A stretch of DNA of 11,205 bases from Amoebophrya sp. AT5.2 (lineage: Eukaryota; Sar; Dinophyceae; Syndiniales; Amoebophryaceae): positions 1 through 11,205 of the forward strand of contig RXOD01006125.1 in assembly GCA_005223375.1 (NCBI GenBank). The letters run 5' to 3'. Position numbers and translations under genes: made by a program. Numbering within the stretch: the first letter of the stretch is position 1; each line of letters starts with the position of its first letter. This document shows positions 1 to 7,896 of this stretch, piece after piece. Below the pieces are notes generated by a model that worked only from the letters and a program-made list of their open reading frames with translations, did no database searches and had not been told where the DNA came from.

Positions 1-2290
1 GAAGCGGCGGCCGTGGTAGATTCAGATGATGCAGCGGCCGAGCCGTCAGATCGCGAAGATGCGAAAAAAGAAGCAAATTTTGAAGAAGCGACGCAAGAGC
101 CGGCTGTTGAGCCGCAGCCTGAGGGAGCGGCTGCAGAAGAAGAGGCTGTGGGGCCGGTGGCCCCGCCGACGAAAGTGGCAGAAGAGGACCATGTAGACCG
201 CGCGGTGGAAATAGTTGTATTAGCTGCAGCCGCAGGTGCCGCCCCCCCGCCCGTTGCAGAAGATGAACGGGAAGAAGCTGCGGTCGTAGTAGAGGCTCTC
301 CTGCCTTCTTCCCACCTGGGGGCCATCGCCGAGGAGCAGGCTCTGGAAATTCTTGAGGAGGTCGGGATGATGGCAACCGAGGTGGGTCGTGACGTTCCTG
401 TCGGAGGAGCTCCGGAGGAGCAGGACGATGGCGAGGGCGACGACGAGCTCCTGGCCACGGCCGTGGGGTCAAACCAGCAGGGGGATCTCCATTCGAGCAT
501 GCTGGATGTAGCGGCGGAGATTGCAACCAGCCTCGAGCAGACGGACTCTGTCGTGATTGCGCCAGAAGGATCGGTTCTGCAGGATCCATTGATGGGCGAA
601 GAAGAACCGGCGGCTGTCGCGCAGAAGCAGGGAACAACTGCGACCGGTGCCGCTTCCTCGGATGGTAGTATGGCGCGAAAGGTGAAGACCCGCGTTTCGA
701 CGACGGCGCTGACTCAGCAGGTGAGCCTGACGGGAAACGGAAACAACAGCAGCGCGAAGCTGCCGAAACTGGAGCGGCTGCTGGACGAGTGGGGGTACCT
801 GCAGCACCCGGAACCGGAAGCGCGCGTGGCGAAGCCGCCCATCGCGAAACCGGAAAAGGGGCCGGCGATTCAGAGCATCATATCCTTCGTCACCTTGGTG
901 CAGGACATGTGCAAGCCGCTGGAATCGTACGACGTCGACTCGCTGTTGGACGCGCACGGTGTTGGGCGTAATAGTACTCTTGCGACGAGCACGAGTCTTC
1001 AGGCCCAGGCATTGGGAGGTCAGGTAGTAGCGCAGAGCCAGAGTCGCGCTCTGACGAACAACTCGACGACCGTGGGCAATCTGACCACCACGCTGGGAGA
1101 TCTGGCCCGGGACAGTCAGCTCACCTCCCTGGAGCTCGATGCGCATGAGTCGCAGGAGCTGTTCGACGAGTCTTCGCAGCATCTCCGGAATCCGGTCGCG
1201 GGTCCTCTGACGAGTCAGACCACCGCCAGCAACAGCATCGTCGACCATGGCCTCCCGTCGGTTCTGTTGCAACGGGACTTGTCCGTGGCCACGGCGCCCT
1301 CAGGAGCGGTGAACCCGTACCTGGTGCTGGACAACGATCCGGGCGCAAAACTCCACCTGAAGCCGGAGGCGCAGCTGGCGGTGGAGCCGCTGGACCCGAG
1401 CGTGGTGGCGAACATTGCAGAGGACTACACGGAGGAGTGGAGGAAGATGACGGCCAAGGTGTACACGGAGAAAACGAAGTCGTGGATCGACGAGAACTGC
1501 CTGATGACGCCGGCCCTGTGGAAGCTTCAGAGCACGGAGCAGCAGCGCGCGTACCTCGCGGGCATGGCCGACTGCCTCACCGCCATTTCGAAGGGCCGGG
1601 TGAAGATCTTCGAGAACCCAGAACACGTTCAAGTCGCGCACCAAATGCGGCCCGCCGGCGGGGCGCTGGACAAGCTGGCCCAGGCCATCCTCGTCATGCA
1701 GAGGCAGTATCTGCGAGGGTAGAGTAACTAGATACCGAAGAGCAGTTTTACTTTTATTCTTGATGCCCGCCATGATTTGCTCGTTTGGTTTTCGACTGAT
1801 TCTAGTACCATGAATGAATCGATGTGCGAGGAGCAAAGTAGGCTGCATAGGTTTGGTCGACGCTTCGTGTCGATTCACAAATCCAAAAATCGAAATTCAC
1901 TTGAATCTCGGAACCAGGTACGCCGTCGATGGCGTCGACTACCAGTTTTCTCTTCGGGCGAAGACGAATGAGAAGCCCAAGCCGCCGCGGCTGCAGCCGA
2001 GCCAGTCCCGGGTCGCCGAACGCGAGCGCCGCATCGCCGCGGAGCTCTCCGCTCGTGCTGAGAAGATGTCCGCCCACTCGCCGCAGAAGCACGCCGGCGA
2101 CGGGCATCGCACTCCCTCGCCCACGAAGTCATCCATGCCAGGTTTACCGGCCCAAAATGCCGCCACGCCCCCCTCCACACGCAAGAAGCAGCTGCTCCCC
2201 GCTTTGTCCGGGCGGAAGAAGAGCGCGCTGGGGAAACATATGGTGGCACCAGCTGGTAAGGAGGTAGTTGGTAAGATAACGATAAAATGA
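1..2290 (+). CDS. Unrecognised acidic Ala/Glu-rich protein with basic C-terminus, 5'-partial; join(<1..1718,1918..2290)
   Basis: The frame is open from base 1, so the true start lies outside the window. I do not recognise the protein. Seen in order: a low-complexity acidic Ala/Glu/Val-rich region (roughly the first 160 residues), a Ser/Thr/Gln-rich linker, a more ordered segment near 760-960 (LERLLDEWGYLQHPE), another Ser/Thr-rich linker, and a probably folded domain at 1380-1718 rich in Trp, Tyr and charged residues (DYTEEWRKMTAKVYTEKTKSW). The unspliced frame stops at 1720-1722, immediately inside a GTAGAG donor at 1719. The next coding-like frame begins after CAG at 1917 in the matching phase (phase 2), giving YLRG-YAVDGVDYQFSLRAK and then a basic Pro/Ser/Lys-rich tail to TGA at 2288-2290. 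The spliced partial protein has 696 residues. Exon 1 is well supported; the join is inference. If it is wrong, the gene ends at 1722. Confidence 0.72.
1719..1917 (+). other. Predicted GT-AG intron (199 bp)
   Basis: The stretch starts GTAGAG and ends ACCAG, and it is visibly more AT-rich than the exons on either side. It carries the in-frame stop of the upstream exon in its second to fourth bases. Removing it joins two GC-rich coding frames in the same phase (phase 2). The pyrimidine tract before the acceptor is weak. A competing acceptor with a better tract ends at 1805 but leads into an Arg-rich frame that stops at 1971 and looks less like coding sequence. Confidence 0.6.
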
Positions 2291-2659
2291 AATTTGGGGG
2301 CGGAGCTTCGGGGTTATGGTTGTCCTGCAAGGAGTTCCGCGAAAGGAGTAGCAAGGCGGCCATCCGCGGTCAGCAGGAATGGCAAAGCTGCAGCCTGTAG
2401 CTGACAATAGATCTCCACACTAGGCGTAAACGCTTTTTTTTTCTCCGCCATCTCTCCGATCATCTCCTCCGTGTCCGCGGTCGTAGCAGTAAATGCAGTA
2501 GCTGTAGTCAGTGGTAGCTTCTGTTTCAGACCTCGAGCTCGGCCGTCCTCTCCGTCCGCGCGTCCCCGTGGCTCAACATCTCCTACCGAATATTACTTGT
2601 GCTCGCCTTCCTTACCAGTAGCAGGCCCGTTCATAAAGCAGAACCCGTTTATCGAGGAG
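2291..2659 (+). other. Intergenic stretch: 3' end of the first gene and 5' leader of the EF-hand gene
   Basis: This stretch has no convincing gene. It holds the 3' UTR of the upstream gene and the leader of the next one. The frame of the downstream EF-hand protein stays open back to about 2471 but has no ATG before 2660. Pyrimidine-rich acceptor-like sites occur at about 2529 (TTCTGTTTCAG) and about 2620 (CCTTCCTTACCAG). A short upstream exon carrying the real start is therefore possible. A 14-codon ATG frame near 2380 (MAKLQPVADNRSPH) is too short to call. Confidence 0.4.
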
Positions 2660-3734
2660 ATGGAGCGGCGCGCGTACGTTCCGGTGCGCGTGGGCCCGGC
2701 CGACTTGAAGAAGCGGCGGCGCGAGGCCTACCTGCAGGACATCCACTTGTCGGCGGAGGTTCGCTACGACCTCTCCACGAACCACAACAGTGTGCAGAGG
2801 AAGGAAGTGAACTTCGAGCCCCTGTACGAGGCGGTGAGGTCGGACGAAGCAGTGGAGCAGGTGCGGGAACTGGTCGCGCTGCAGAACCCGTTGCAGGCGC
2901 GCGCGGCCTCGGGTCTAGCGGGTGTTGGGGGAGTATCAGGATCCGGATCGGAAGGAGAAGAGGATCCCACGAGGAACAACACGAGGATCTCGTCGTCTAG
3001 GGAGCCCCGGACGAGGGGACGAGGAAAGGGAAAGAAAAAAAAAAAAGACCTGTTCTCAGGCTTCGCGGACCTGGAATCCTACAAGACGCCGGAAATGGAA
3101 GAATACCAAAGCTACCCGCTGCAAATGGTGCGCTTCGCCGAGTGGGTCTTCCAAGAGTTCGGGGCGCCGGATAAAGCGCTGCGAGCGCTGGACGAGAACG
3201 GAAATGGTTTCTTTTGCTTTCCTTATATCAGCGAAACCTATTCATCACAGATTCAAAAACTTCGACCGAAAATCACTTTGAGAATCGATAGACTTAATAC
3301 AACAAACTGAGCAGGATGCTCTAACAATGGGTTCTCTCACGCCGGTGATAGATGGATCGACATCGAGCAAAATATAAAATATAATATGTGCCAAACGCAT
3401 TAATAAATCGGATTGAGGTATTCTTTCCCTGCCCGAATTCTTGATCGCGATGAAGAAGCGCATGCCGCTTCCCTTCGAGGTGGATCTCAAGTTGATCTTC
3501 AGCCAGCTGGATGTGGCGCGCAAGGGGCTCATCGCGGCGCCGGACGTTCTGGTGCTCACCCGGATTATGGACTTGCGGGCGAAGATTGAGCACGACGTGG
3601 CCACGGGCATGGTCGAGAAAATGCTACAGAACGAGCGGGAGGAATTCGTGAGTCCTTTCCGAGCGAAGGTGCACGCAGCGAGAAACGCCATCCAGTGGCA
3701 ACACGCACAGTTCATGGGCGGACAAGGAGAGTGA
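2660..3734 (+). CDS. EF-hand calcium-binding protein; join(2660..3206,3418..3734)
   Basis: The spliced protein has 287 residues from the first in-frame ATG (2660). The N-terminal half is charged and carries no domain I recognise. Residues about 90-140 form a Gly/Ser/Arg-rich linker ending in a GKGKKKKKD run. From about residue 155 an EF-hand pair follows: helix MVRFAEWVFQEFGAPDKALRAL, then loop D178-E189 (DENGNGILSLPEF) with Asp/Asn/Asn ligands, Gly at position 6, Leu at 8, Ser at 9 and Glu at 12. A second, degenerate loop (D214-D225, DVARKGLIAAPD) lacks most oxygen ligands and probably binds no Ca2+. The first loop exists only after splicing, which strongly supports the intron. The protein may act as a Ca2+ sensor, but its partner is unknown. 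The N-terminus is uncertain because an upstream exon is possible. The C-terminus may also differ: GTGAGC at 3731 and a strong acceptor ending at 3829 could replace the stop with a six-residue terminal exon (stop 3849-3851). Confidence 0.8.
3036..3047 (+). repeat. Poly-A run inside the EF-hand gene coding region
   Basis: About a dozen consecutive A bases encode the KKKKK stretch of the basic linker. It is a coding homopolymer in a low-complexity segment. Such a run is prone to slippage and to sequencing indels, yet the frame continues correctly through it into the EF-hand region. Confidence 0.8.
3207..3417 (+). other. GT-AG intron (211 bp) splitting the EF-hand loop
   Basis: The donor is AAATG|GTTTCT and the acceptor GATTGAG|GTATT, in phase 1. 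The interior is AT-rich and contains stop codons in the reading frame (for example TGA at 3308-3310 and at 3414-3416). Excision converts ...DENGN plus a split Gly codon plus ILSLPEF... into a consensus EF-hand loop, with the conserved Glu and Phe at positions 12 and 13. This is strong internal evidence for both splice sites. Confidence 0.88.
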
Positions 3735-3782
3735 GCGAGCGAGGGGAGGAAGCAGCGAGGGCAGAGGTATCAATAGGGCAGC

Positions 3783-3837
3783 TGTTCAGCTTGATTAATT
3801 CCTACTTATTAGTTTCTCGCTCCCTTCAGGCTGAACA
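3783..3837 (+). repeat. Inverted repeat TGTTCAGC / GCTGAACA
   Basis: The arms at 3783-3790 and 3830-3837 are exact reverse complements and enclose about 39 bases. The right arm begins just after the acceptor-like CAG at 3829. It could form a hairpin in the 3' region of the EF-hand transcript. The arms are short enough to be chance. Confidence 0.35.
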
Positions 3838-4519
3838 ATTTACAATGCTAATAAATATACTTAATTAATAATTGCTCCTGCGACGAGCAGCACGATGCCG
3901 GAGCCGGACCTCGAAGAGTACGTAGAGCTCTTGTTTGTAGTTGAATTCGATGGCAGGAACCGATGTTTAGTATATTAATACTTTGACGTTCCAGCTACAT
4001 GGTTGCAGATAGTAGCATCGCAGGTAGAATCCGTGACTAAGTAGAACATAAGCATCGAGTTCGAGACTGACAATTGCAAATGCAAAAAGGTGTACATTAC
4101 TAAAATATGCAGCAAAAATCTGGCAGCATATGAACGCCAGCCCCAGGCGGTAACTCCATCTGGATCTGTAAAATTTTGCCAACACTTTCCTAGAAATCAA
4201 CAGCACAAATATGTATTTGTCTGTGAGCAGTCTGTCAGGGGGCCTTTGAGGCTTCTTCAGCGATTCGGATCGAGCATACGACAAGCATTCATCAAATTTA
4301 CCGCAACAGTATTCTCAGCGTTTTGTAGACTGTACTAAAAACGACGTTTTGGTCTTGGTCAGGGTCAGCGGTTCCAGCTGGAAATTTAACCATTTTTTTT
4401 TTGAACACCTCGAAACCGAAACAAATGCAAGACCGCTGCTGGATTGTCGCACGTGACGCGGCCCCCATCGAAACGCGGTTGCGAAACATCGGTTTTGTAT
4501 TTATTAGGAGGTACTCCCC

Positions 4520-4582
4520 ATAGTTCTAAAACAGTTACCTTGGTATCTTGATGATGATAGTTCTAAAACAGTTAGCCTTGTA
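4520..4582 (+). repeat. Imperfect tandem repeat, two copies, 37-base spacing
   Basis: The 18-base word ATAGTTCTAAAACAGTTA occurs at 4520-4537 and exactly again at 4557-4574. Each copy is followed by a related CCTTG(G)TAT sequence, so the similarity extends to about 26 bases with small indels. The repeat lies in the spacer upstream of the deacetylase gene. No function can be assigned. Confidence 0.85.
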
Positions 4583-5273
4583 TGATCTCATTAAACTACT
4601 TACTCCGCCCCTCTCTCTCCAATCTTCTGTTTCGTCCTTGCTTCCGTTCAGCTCGTGCACACAGGAGTCGAGAGATGTGCAAGATCCTTCTGGTTGAACT
4701 GGGTGATATTGTTCGGTGATCCTGATCCCCCGCAGGAGCTCTGTGGTCTTACGTTTGTAGCTTCACATATTGATCTCGTCGCCGGCAATCTGTTCGGGCG
4801 TGGCGGTGGATGATCTCAAAGTATAGCTGCATCGATTTTTTAGTAGTTCTCTTGCACAGGGTCAGGGACACGGAGCCGGAGGAGAGGGGTATTTGTTGGG
4901 CTGTGAGTTAGTGTTACCCCGCCTTCCCGCCTCTGTAGTGGTCAAAAGAAAAAGCAAAAGGTCAAGAGAAAAAATTCGCTCTCTGGTGCAGGTTGTGCAA
5001 ATACCAAGCACTCAGCATATCGGCTCGAAACATTCTCAAGAGCGACGGGACGGCCAACGCTATGGTGCTACGCGTTAGAGTATCGGATGGAGACCGTAGT
5101 GGGCTAGGTAGTACTTCTACTTTCTTCTTTGGGCTTGCGTGCAATTTTTTCTTTCCTCATAGCTGGGAGGGAACTCAATGAGTAGATCGATTGGTTTACC
5201 AGTTTTCCTTTAGCGTTGTCTGTTACTAGTACTGTTCGTCGTTGCTCTGCAGTGTTTGTGCCCCTACTGCCCT

Positions 5274-5287
5274 TCTGGCTCCTTCAG
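5274..5287 (+). promoter_or_regulatory. Candidate 3' splice site of a 5' leader intron
   Basis: A pyrimidine-rich tract (CCCCTACTGCCCTTCTGGCTCCTTC) runs into AG at 5286-5287, seventeen bases before the probable deacetylase start. The quality of the site suggests that the leader of this gene is spliced. The upstream donor was not identified. One candidate is the GTACGTAG near 3919, but that is speculation. Confidence 0.4.
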
Positions 5288-5303
5288 GAGTGCACCGATC
5301 AAT

Positions 5304-6965
5304 ATGGCTGCAGAGGGAAGTTCTATGGGACGAGACGCGGCTGCGGGTGGCACGGGTTTCGACGACGGAATTTCAAAGGACCACGCCCAGAACACGCGCC
5401 CAGAACACGTTGTGCGCTACTTCTCGCGTCCGCAGGACTACTGGGCCGGACAGACGTTCAACATGTCGAAGCACCTCCTGGTCCACGACCAAATCCGCGG
5501 CAAGTACCCTTTCGTACGCTTCGCACCCGTTCCCGATCAGCTTTTAGTAGACGATTTGAAGGACAACAAGGAGGTGGTGGCGGTGGGGGTGGCGGAGGAG
5601 AAGAGCAGCAAGCGTGAGGTGGAGAAGCAGGAGCTCCCGCTGGCGCGGAGTTGTGGCCACTCGAACAAAGTGCGAGTGGATCATGCTTCCCTCATCGGAG
5701 GACCTCCCTCGCTCGACGAAGGAGGTCCAGCAAAGAAAGACACAATCGCAACCGCAATACACCAGTTTCAGACGCAGGAGTTTCTGCAGCGGGTAGAGCG
5801 CGAGTACTTCCCCCAGCCCGGAAAGGCGGTTGCCGAGTTCGAAGTGCCGGTGGATGAGGAGGTGTTCGCCAACGAGATGCGAGACGTGCGCGGCACGCTG
5901 CTCGCCTGCCTGGACGCGCTTCGCGGTGGGGGCGCTGGTGGTGAACGAGCCGGGAGAAGCTTCCACGTCGGGTTCAACGTCGGTGGCGGCAGCCATCATG
6001 CCTGTCCCGGCTGGGGGGAGGGCTATTGCGTGCTCAACGACGTGGCACTTGCGCTGCAGATCTTGCGACAGAACGACCTCCTCCCCCGCGGCGCTGCCAT
6101 TTTCGACTTGGACGTCCACCAGGGCAACGGAAGCGCGTGCTTCTTCCCGCGCGTATACACGGGAAAGACATGGTCGGGCACTGATGTTGTTGAAAAAAAA
6201 GTGGTGTGGGACTATGAGCGGTCGAAGTTCGTTGCCATCCGCGACCCCGAGGTGCTGGCGTACCTGCGCAGAACAAACGGCGGCATGAGCGGAAATGATC
6301 TCCGAGGAAGGCAGACGGAGAACAATTCGACCCCCGACGGCAGCAGAGTCGTGCCAGCTCCGGATATCGTTTTGGACCACCTATACCGGAAGGTGGAGGT
6401 GGAGCGCCGGGGGGTGGAAAAAAGCGACTCTGCTTCTGCTTCTGCGCCCAACGTCAACTACAACTCCAGGAACGAGGAAATCCTCCTCGACGCGTCGAAA
6501 GTGGAGGTGACTGGCTGGTGCCCGCATCCTTATGTGAAAACCGTTTCGCTTCACGAGGAGAACAATTTTCCGCACTTCCGCGTCGAGAGTACGCTCGACG
6601 TCGGCCTCGCGACGGGGCTCGGGGACGTGGGGTACCTGAGAGAAGTGGAAGCCGCGCTACAACATCTCGGAGAGTTAACATCCTCTGAGGAAAATAAGTC
6701 CAACTCTGGTTGTACTCTTGACCTGCTGGTGTACGTCGCAGGTGCGGACCCGTTTGAGAAGGACACGCTGGGCGGACTCTGCATCTCGAAAGAAGGACTG
6801 CGGGCGCGCGACAGGTTGGTATTCGAGTGGTGCAAAGGGAAAGGAGTGCCGGTAGCGGTAGTGCTGGCAGGCGGCTACGCGGAGGACGTGCGCGATGTTG
6901 CCGATATCCACTTCGGAACCTTCGAAGAAATGAAGCGAGTGCTGTACATGGAGAACGAGTGCTGA
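5304..6965 (+). CDS. Histone deacetylase-family Zn2+ hydrolase (class IV / bacterial-like)
   Basis: This 553-residue protein probably removes acetyl groups from lysines of histones or other proteins; the true substrate is unknown. Active-site motifs in order are: GGGSHHACPGWGEGYC with the catalytic His pair H231/H232; FDLDVHQGNG with zinc ligands D270 and H272; VAGADPFEKDTLG with third zinc ligand D487; and LAGGY with the transition-state Tyr Y525. The motif wording resembles the HDAC11-like and bacterial short-deacetylase type more than classes I/II. That family is usually about 300-350 residues. The excess comes from a charged N-terminal insertion (about residues 85-150) and a large insertion (about 282-413) between HQGNG and VSLHEENNFPHF, a segment normally joined by a few residues. 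The start at 5304 (AATATGGCT) is the first ATG in a frame open from 5256; a second ATG lies at 5328. The frame is intact with no intron needed. No targeting signal is evident, so nuclear, cytosolic or organellar location is open. Confidence 0.9.
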   Translation: MAAEGSSMGRDAAAGGTGFDDGISKDHAQNTRPEHVVRYFSRPQDYWAGQTFNMSKHLLVHDQIRGKYPFVRFAPVPDQLLVDDLKDNKEVVAVGVAEEKSSKREVEKQELPLARSCGHSNKVRVDHASLIGGPPSLDEGGPAKKDTIATAIHQFQTQEFLQRVEREYFPQPGKAVAEFEVPVDEEVFANEMRDVRGTLLACLDALRGGGAGGERAGRSFHVGFNVGGGSHHACPGWGEGYCVLNDVALALQILRQNDLLPRGAAIFDLDVHQGNGSACFFPRVYTGKTWSGTDVVEKKVVWDYERSKFVAIRDPEVLAYLRRTNGGMSGNDLRGRQTENNSTPDGSRVVPAPDIVLDHLYRKVEVERRGVEKSDSASASAPNVNYNSRNEEILLDASKVEVTGWCPHPYVKTVSLHEENNFPHFRVESTLDVGLATGLGDVGYLREVEAALQHLGELTSSEENKSNSGCTLDLLVYVAGADPFEKDTLGGLCISKEGLRARDRLVFEWCKGKGVPVAVVLAGGYAEDVRDVADIHFGTFEEMKRVLYMENEC

Positions 6966-7217
6966 AAACGTATGGCTATGTTTTTTTTTCTTCCGCCTCC
7001 GCGGGAGAACTCGTCCTTTTATTGCGATAAAAGGAAATTCAAATATTCATACATAGCTTCAAGGCCTTTCTAATAAATTGAATTACCGCTAATATACCGA
7101 GCGTGCCTCGCGCAGGTGTCGACGCGGTCGTTAACAGCTCTCGACGAAAACATTAGGCCCCAAAAAAGCAACGATGTAAGAGCTGCAGCAGCATTGATTT
7201 TCTGTCTAATTCTATAG

Positions 7218-7328
7218 ATGGTTGTCCCCAGAAACTTCGTGACGATCGATCGATGCGCGAATAGCCTGTTCAACGGAGAGGAAAAGGAAGGAAAAGGAGA
7301 GAAAATAAAGACGATCGTCAACTCGTGA
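7218..7328 (+). other. Short ORF (36 codons) directly after a strong splice-acceptor-like site
   Basis: A pyrimidine tract (TTTTCTGTCTAATTCTATAG) ends at 7217 and the next three bases are ATG. The frame reads MVVPRNFVTIDRC... with a Lys/Glu/Gly-rich second half, and it stops at 7326-7328 overlapping an AATAAA (7328-7333). It could be a terminal exon or chance. The first residues recall the N-terminus of Uev/Mms2 ubiquitin-conjugating-enzyme variants, but the rest of that domain is absent. Confidence 0.2.
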
Positions 7329-7468
7329 ATAAAGTGTCAAGAACAAAAAGTTCCACTTTCGTTCATCCAGGTTTTTTGCAGGCACTCAGGCAGAAAAATG
7401 AATGTGCATGAGCCAGGTTTAAGCCCCCATTCAATGCTGCGGTCTGCGCCGTGGATCTCACGTTTTCA

Positions 7469-7486
7469 GCTTCGTATATATGAAGC
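7469..7486 (+). promoter_or_regulatory. TATATA-containing near-palindrome (possible core promoter element)
   Basis: GCTTCGTATATATGAAGC is palindromic except for one G/T wobble pair and is centred on TATATA. It is about 410 bases upstream of the candidate mannosidase start and just before a T-run. A TATA-like role is possible but unproven, since many protists lack canonical TATA boxes. Confidence 0.2.
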
Positions 7487-7896
7487 CTCAATTTTTTTTT
7501 TAGATTTGTAGGGAAGGACGAGATGGAGAAGGACGTGGGTAATCGCTATCGCAATCCAATCCATCGGGTGGGCAGATATCAAGATCTGGGGGCTCGTCTG
7601 GGACACGCGAACTGCGTCTGTCGGTCTTTGTACAACTTCGCCATTGTCGCAAGTGATTTCTCTGCGAGGAATTTTCGTAGAACTCCGAATTCGCGTCCAA
7701 CTACGTCGGACGACCTTACTTATCACGTTGCGAACCAAATTGCTTAAGCCGCGGAGCCATTTTCTTTTATGTGCCGAACACGGACAATTTTGCACTTTTT
7801 TAAGTCGAGTGCGACTGTTTAATAGAAGCATTTAGCTGCACACCACGGAGCGTTTGCCAGTTCCTTGCCAACTCACTTCGATAGACAGTCGTGACA

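Larger units (their letters stand above)
3735..5303 (+). other. Gene-poor AT-rich spacer between the EF-hand and deacetylase genes
   Basis: I see no convincing gene here on either strand. Notable contents are: a strong acceptor-like TTCTCGCTCCCTTCAG ending at 3829; an AATAAA at 3850-3855 suited to a polyadenylation signal for the EF-hand gene; a 27-codon ATG frame at 3895-3978 (MPEPDLEEYVELLF...) with donor-like GTACGTAG inside it; a direct repeat at 4520-4574; and a pyrimidine-rich acceptor-like site (CTGGCTCCTTCAG) at 5275-5287. The last site suggests a spliced 5' leader for the deacetylase gene. The remaining open frames are short and lack coding character. Confidence 0.5.
6966..7896 (+). 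other. Spacer between the deacetylase and mannosidase genes
   Basis: The spacer carries AATAAA at 7072-7077, a likely polyadenylation signal for the deacetylase. It holds a 36-codon ATG frame immediately after a strong acceptor at 7217, and further acceptor-like sites ending near 7380 (GGTTTTTTGCAG) and after the T-run near 7502. A 74-codon ATG frame at 7523-7747 (MEKDVGNRYRN...) resembles no family I know. A near-palindrome containing TATATA lies at 7469-7486. These pieces could be small exons or leader exons of the mannosidase gene, but none is secure. Confidence 0.4.

Noticed and set aside
469..1878. Long reverse-strand open frames opposite the first gene (469-1272 and 1300-1878)
   Set aside because: They are Arg/Leu/His-rich translations of the opposite strand of a GC-rich coding exon, with no recognisable motif; they are typical shadows.
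1814..2290. An independent 158-residue gene starting at ATG 1814
   Set aside because: The first 35 residues fall in AT-rich intron-like sequence, while coding character begins at the acceptor at 1918, which joins in phase to the upstream exon.
2471..2659. EF-hand gene starting at the GTG at 2471
   Set aside because: A non-ATG start is unlikely in a eukaryotic nuclear gene; the stretch reads as leader or upstream-exon sequence with acceptor-like sites.
4970..5180. Overlapping 60-residue frames on both strands near 4900-5180
   Set aside because: They are short, compositionally random and lack motifs; spacer sequence explains them.
5544..6380. 278-codon reverse-strand open frame opposite the deacetylase
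   Set aside because: It overlaps the certain deacetylase catalytic region and has no domain; it is a product of GC-biased codons.
7218..7328. A Uev/Mms2 ubiquitin-conjugating variant gene
   Set aside because: Only the first few residues (VVPRNF) match. The WTG and RIYSL segments of that fold are nowhere in the window, so the gene is not called.
7751..7763. GCGGAGCCATTTT as a trace of the dinoflagellate spliced leader
   Set aside because: Only about nine bases (AGCCATTTT) match what I recall of that leader, and there is no donor after them; this is easily chance.
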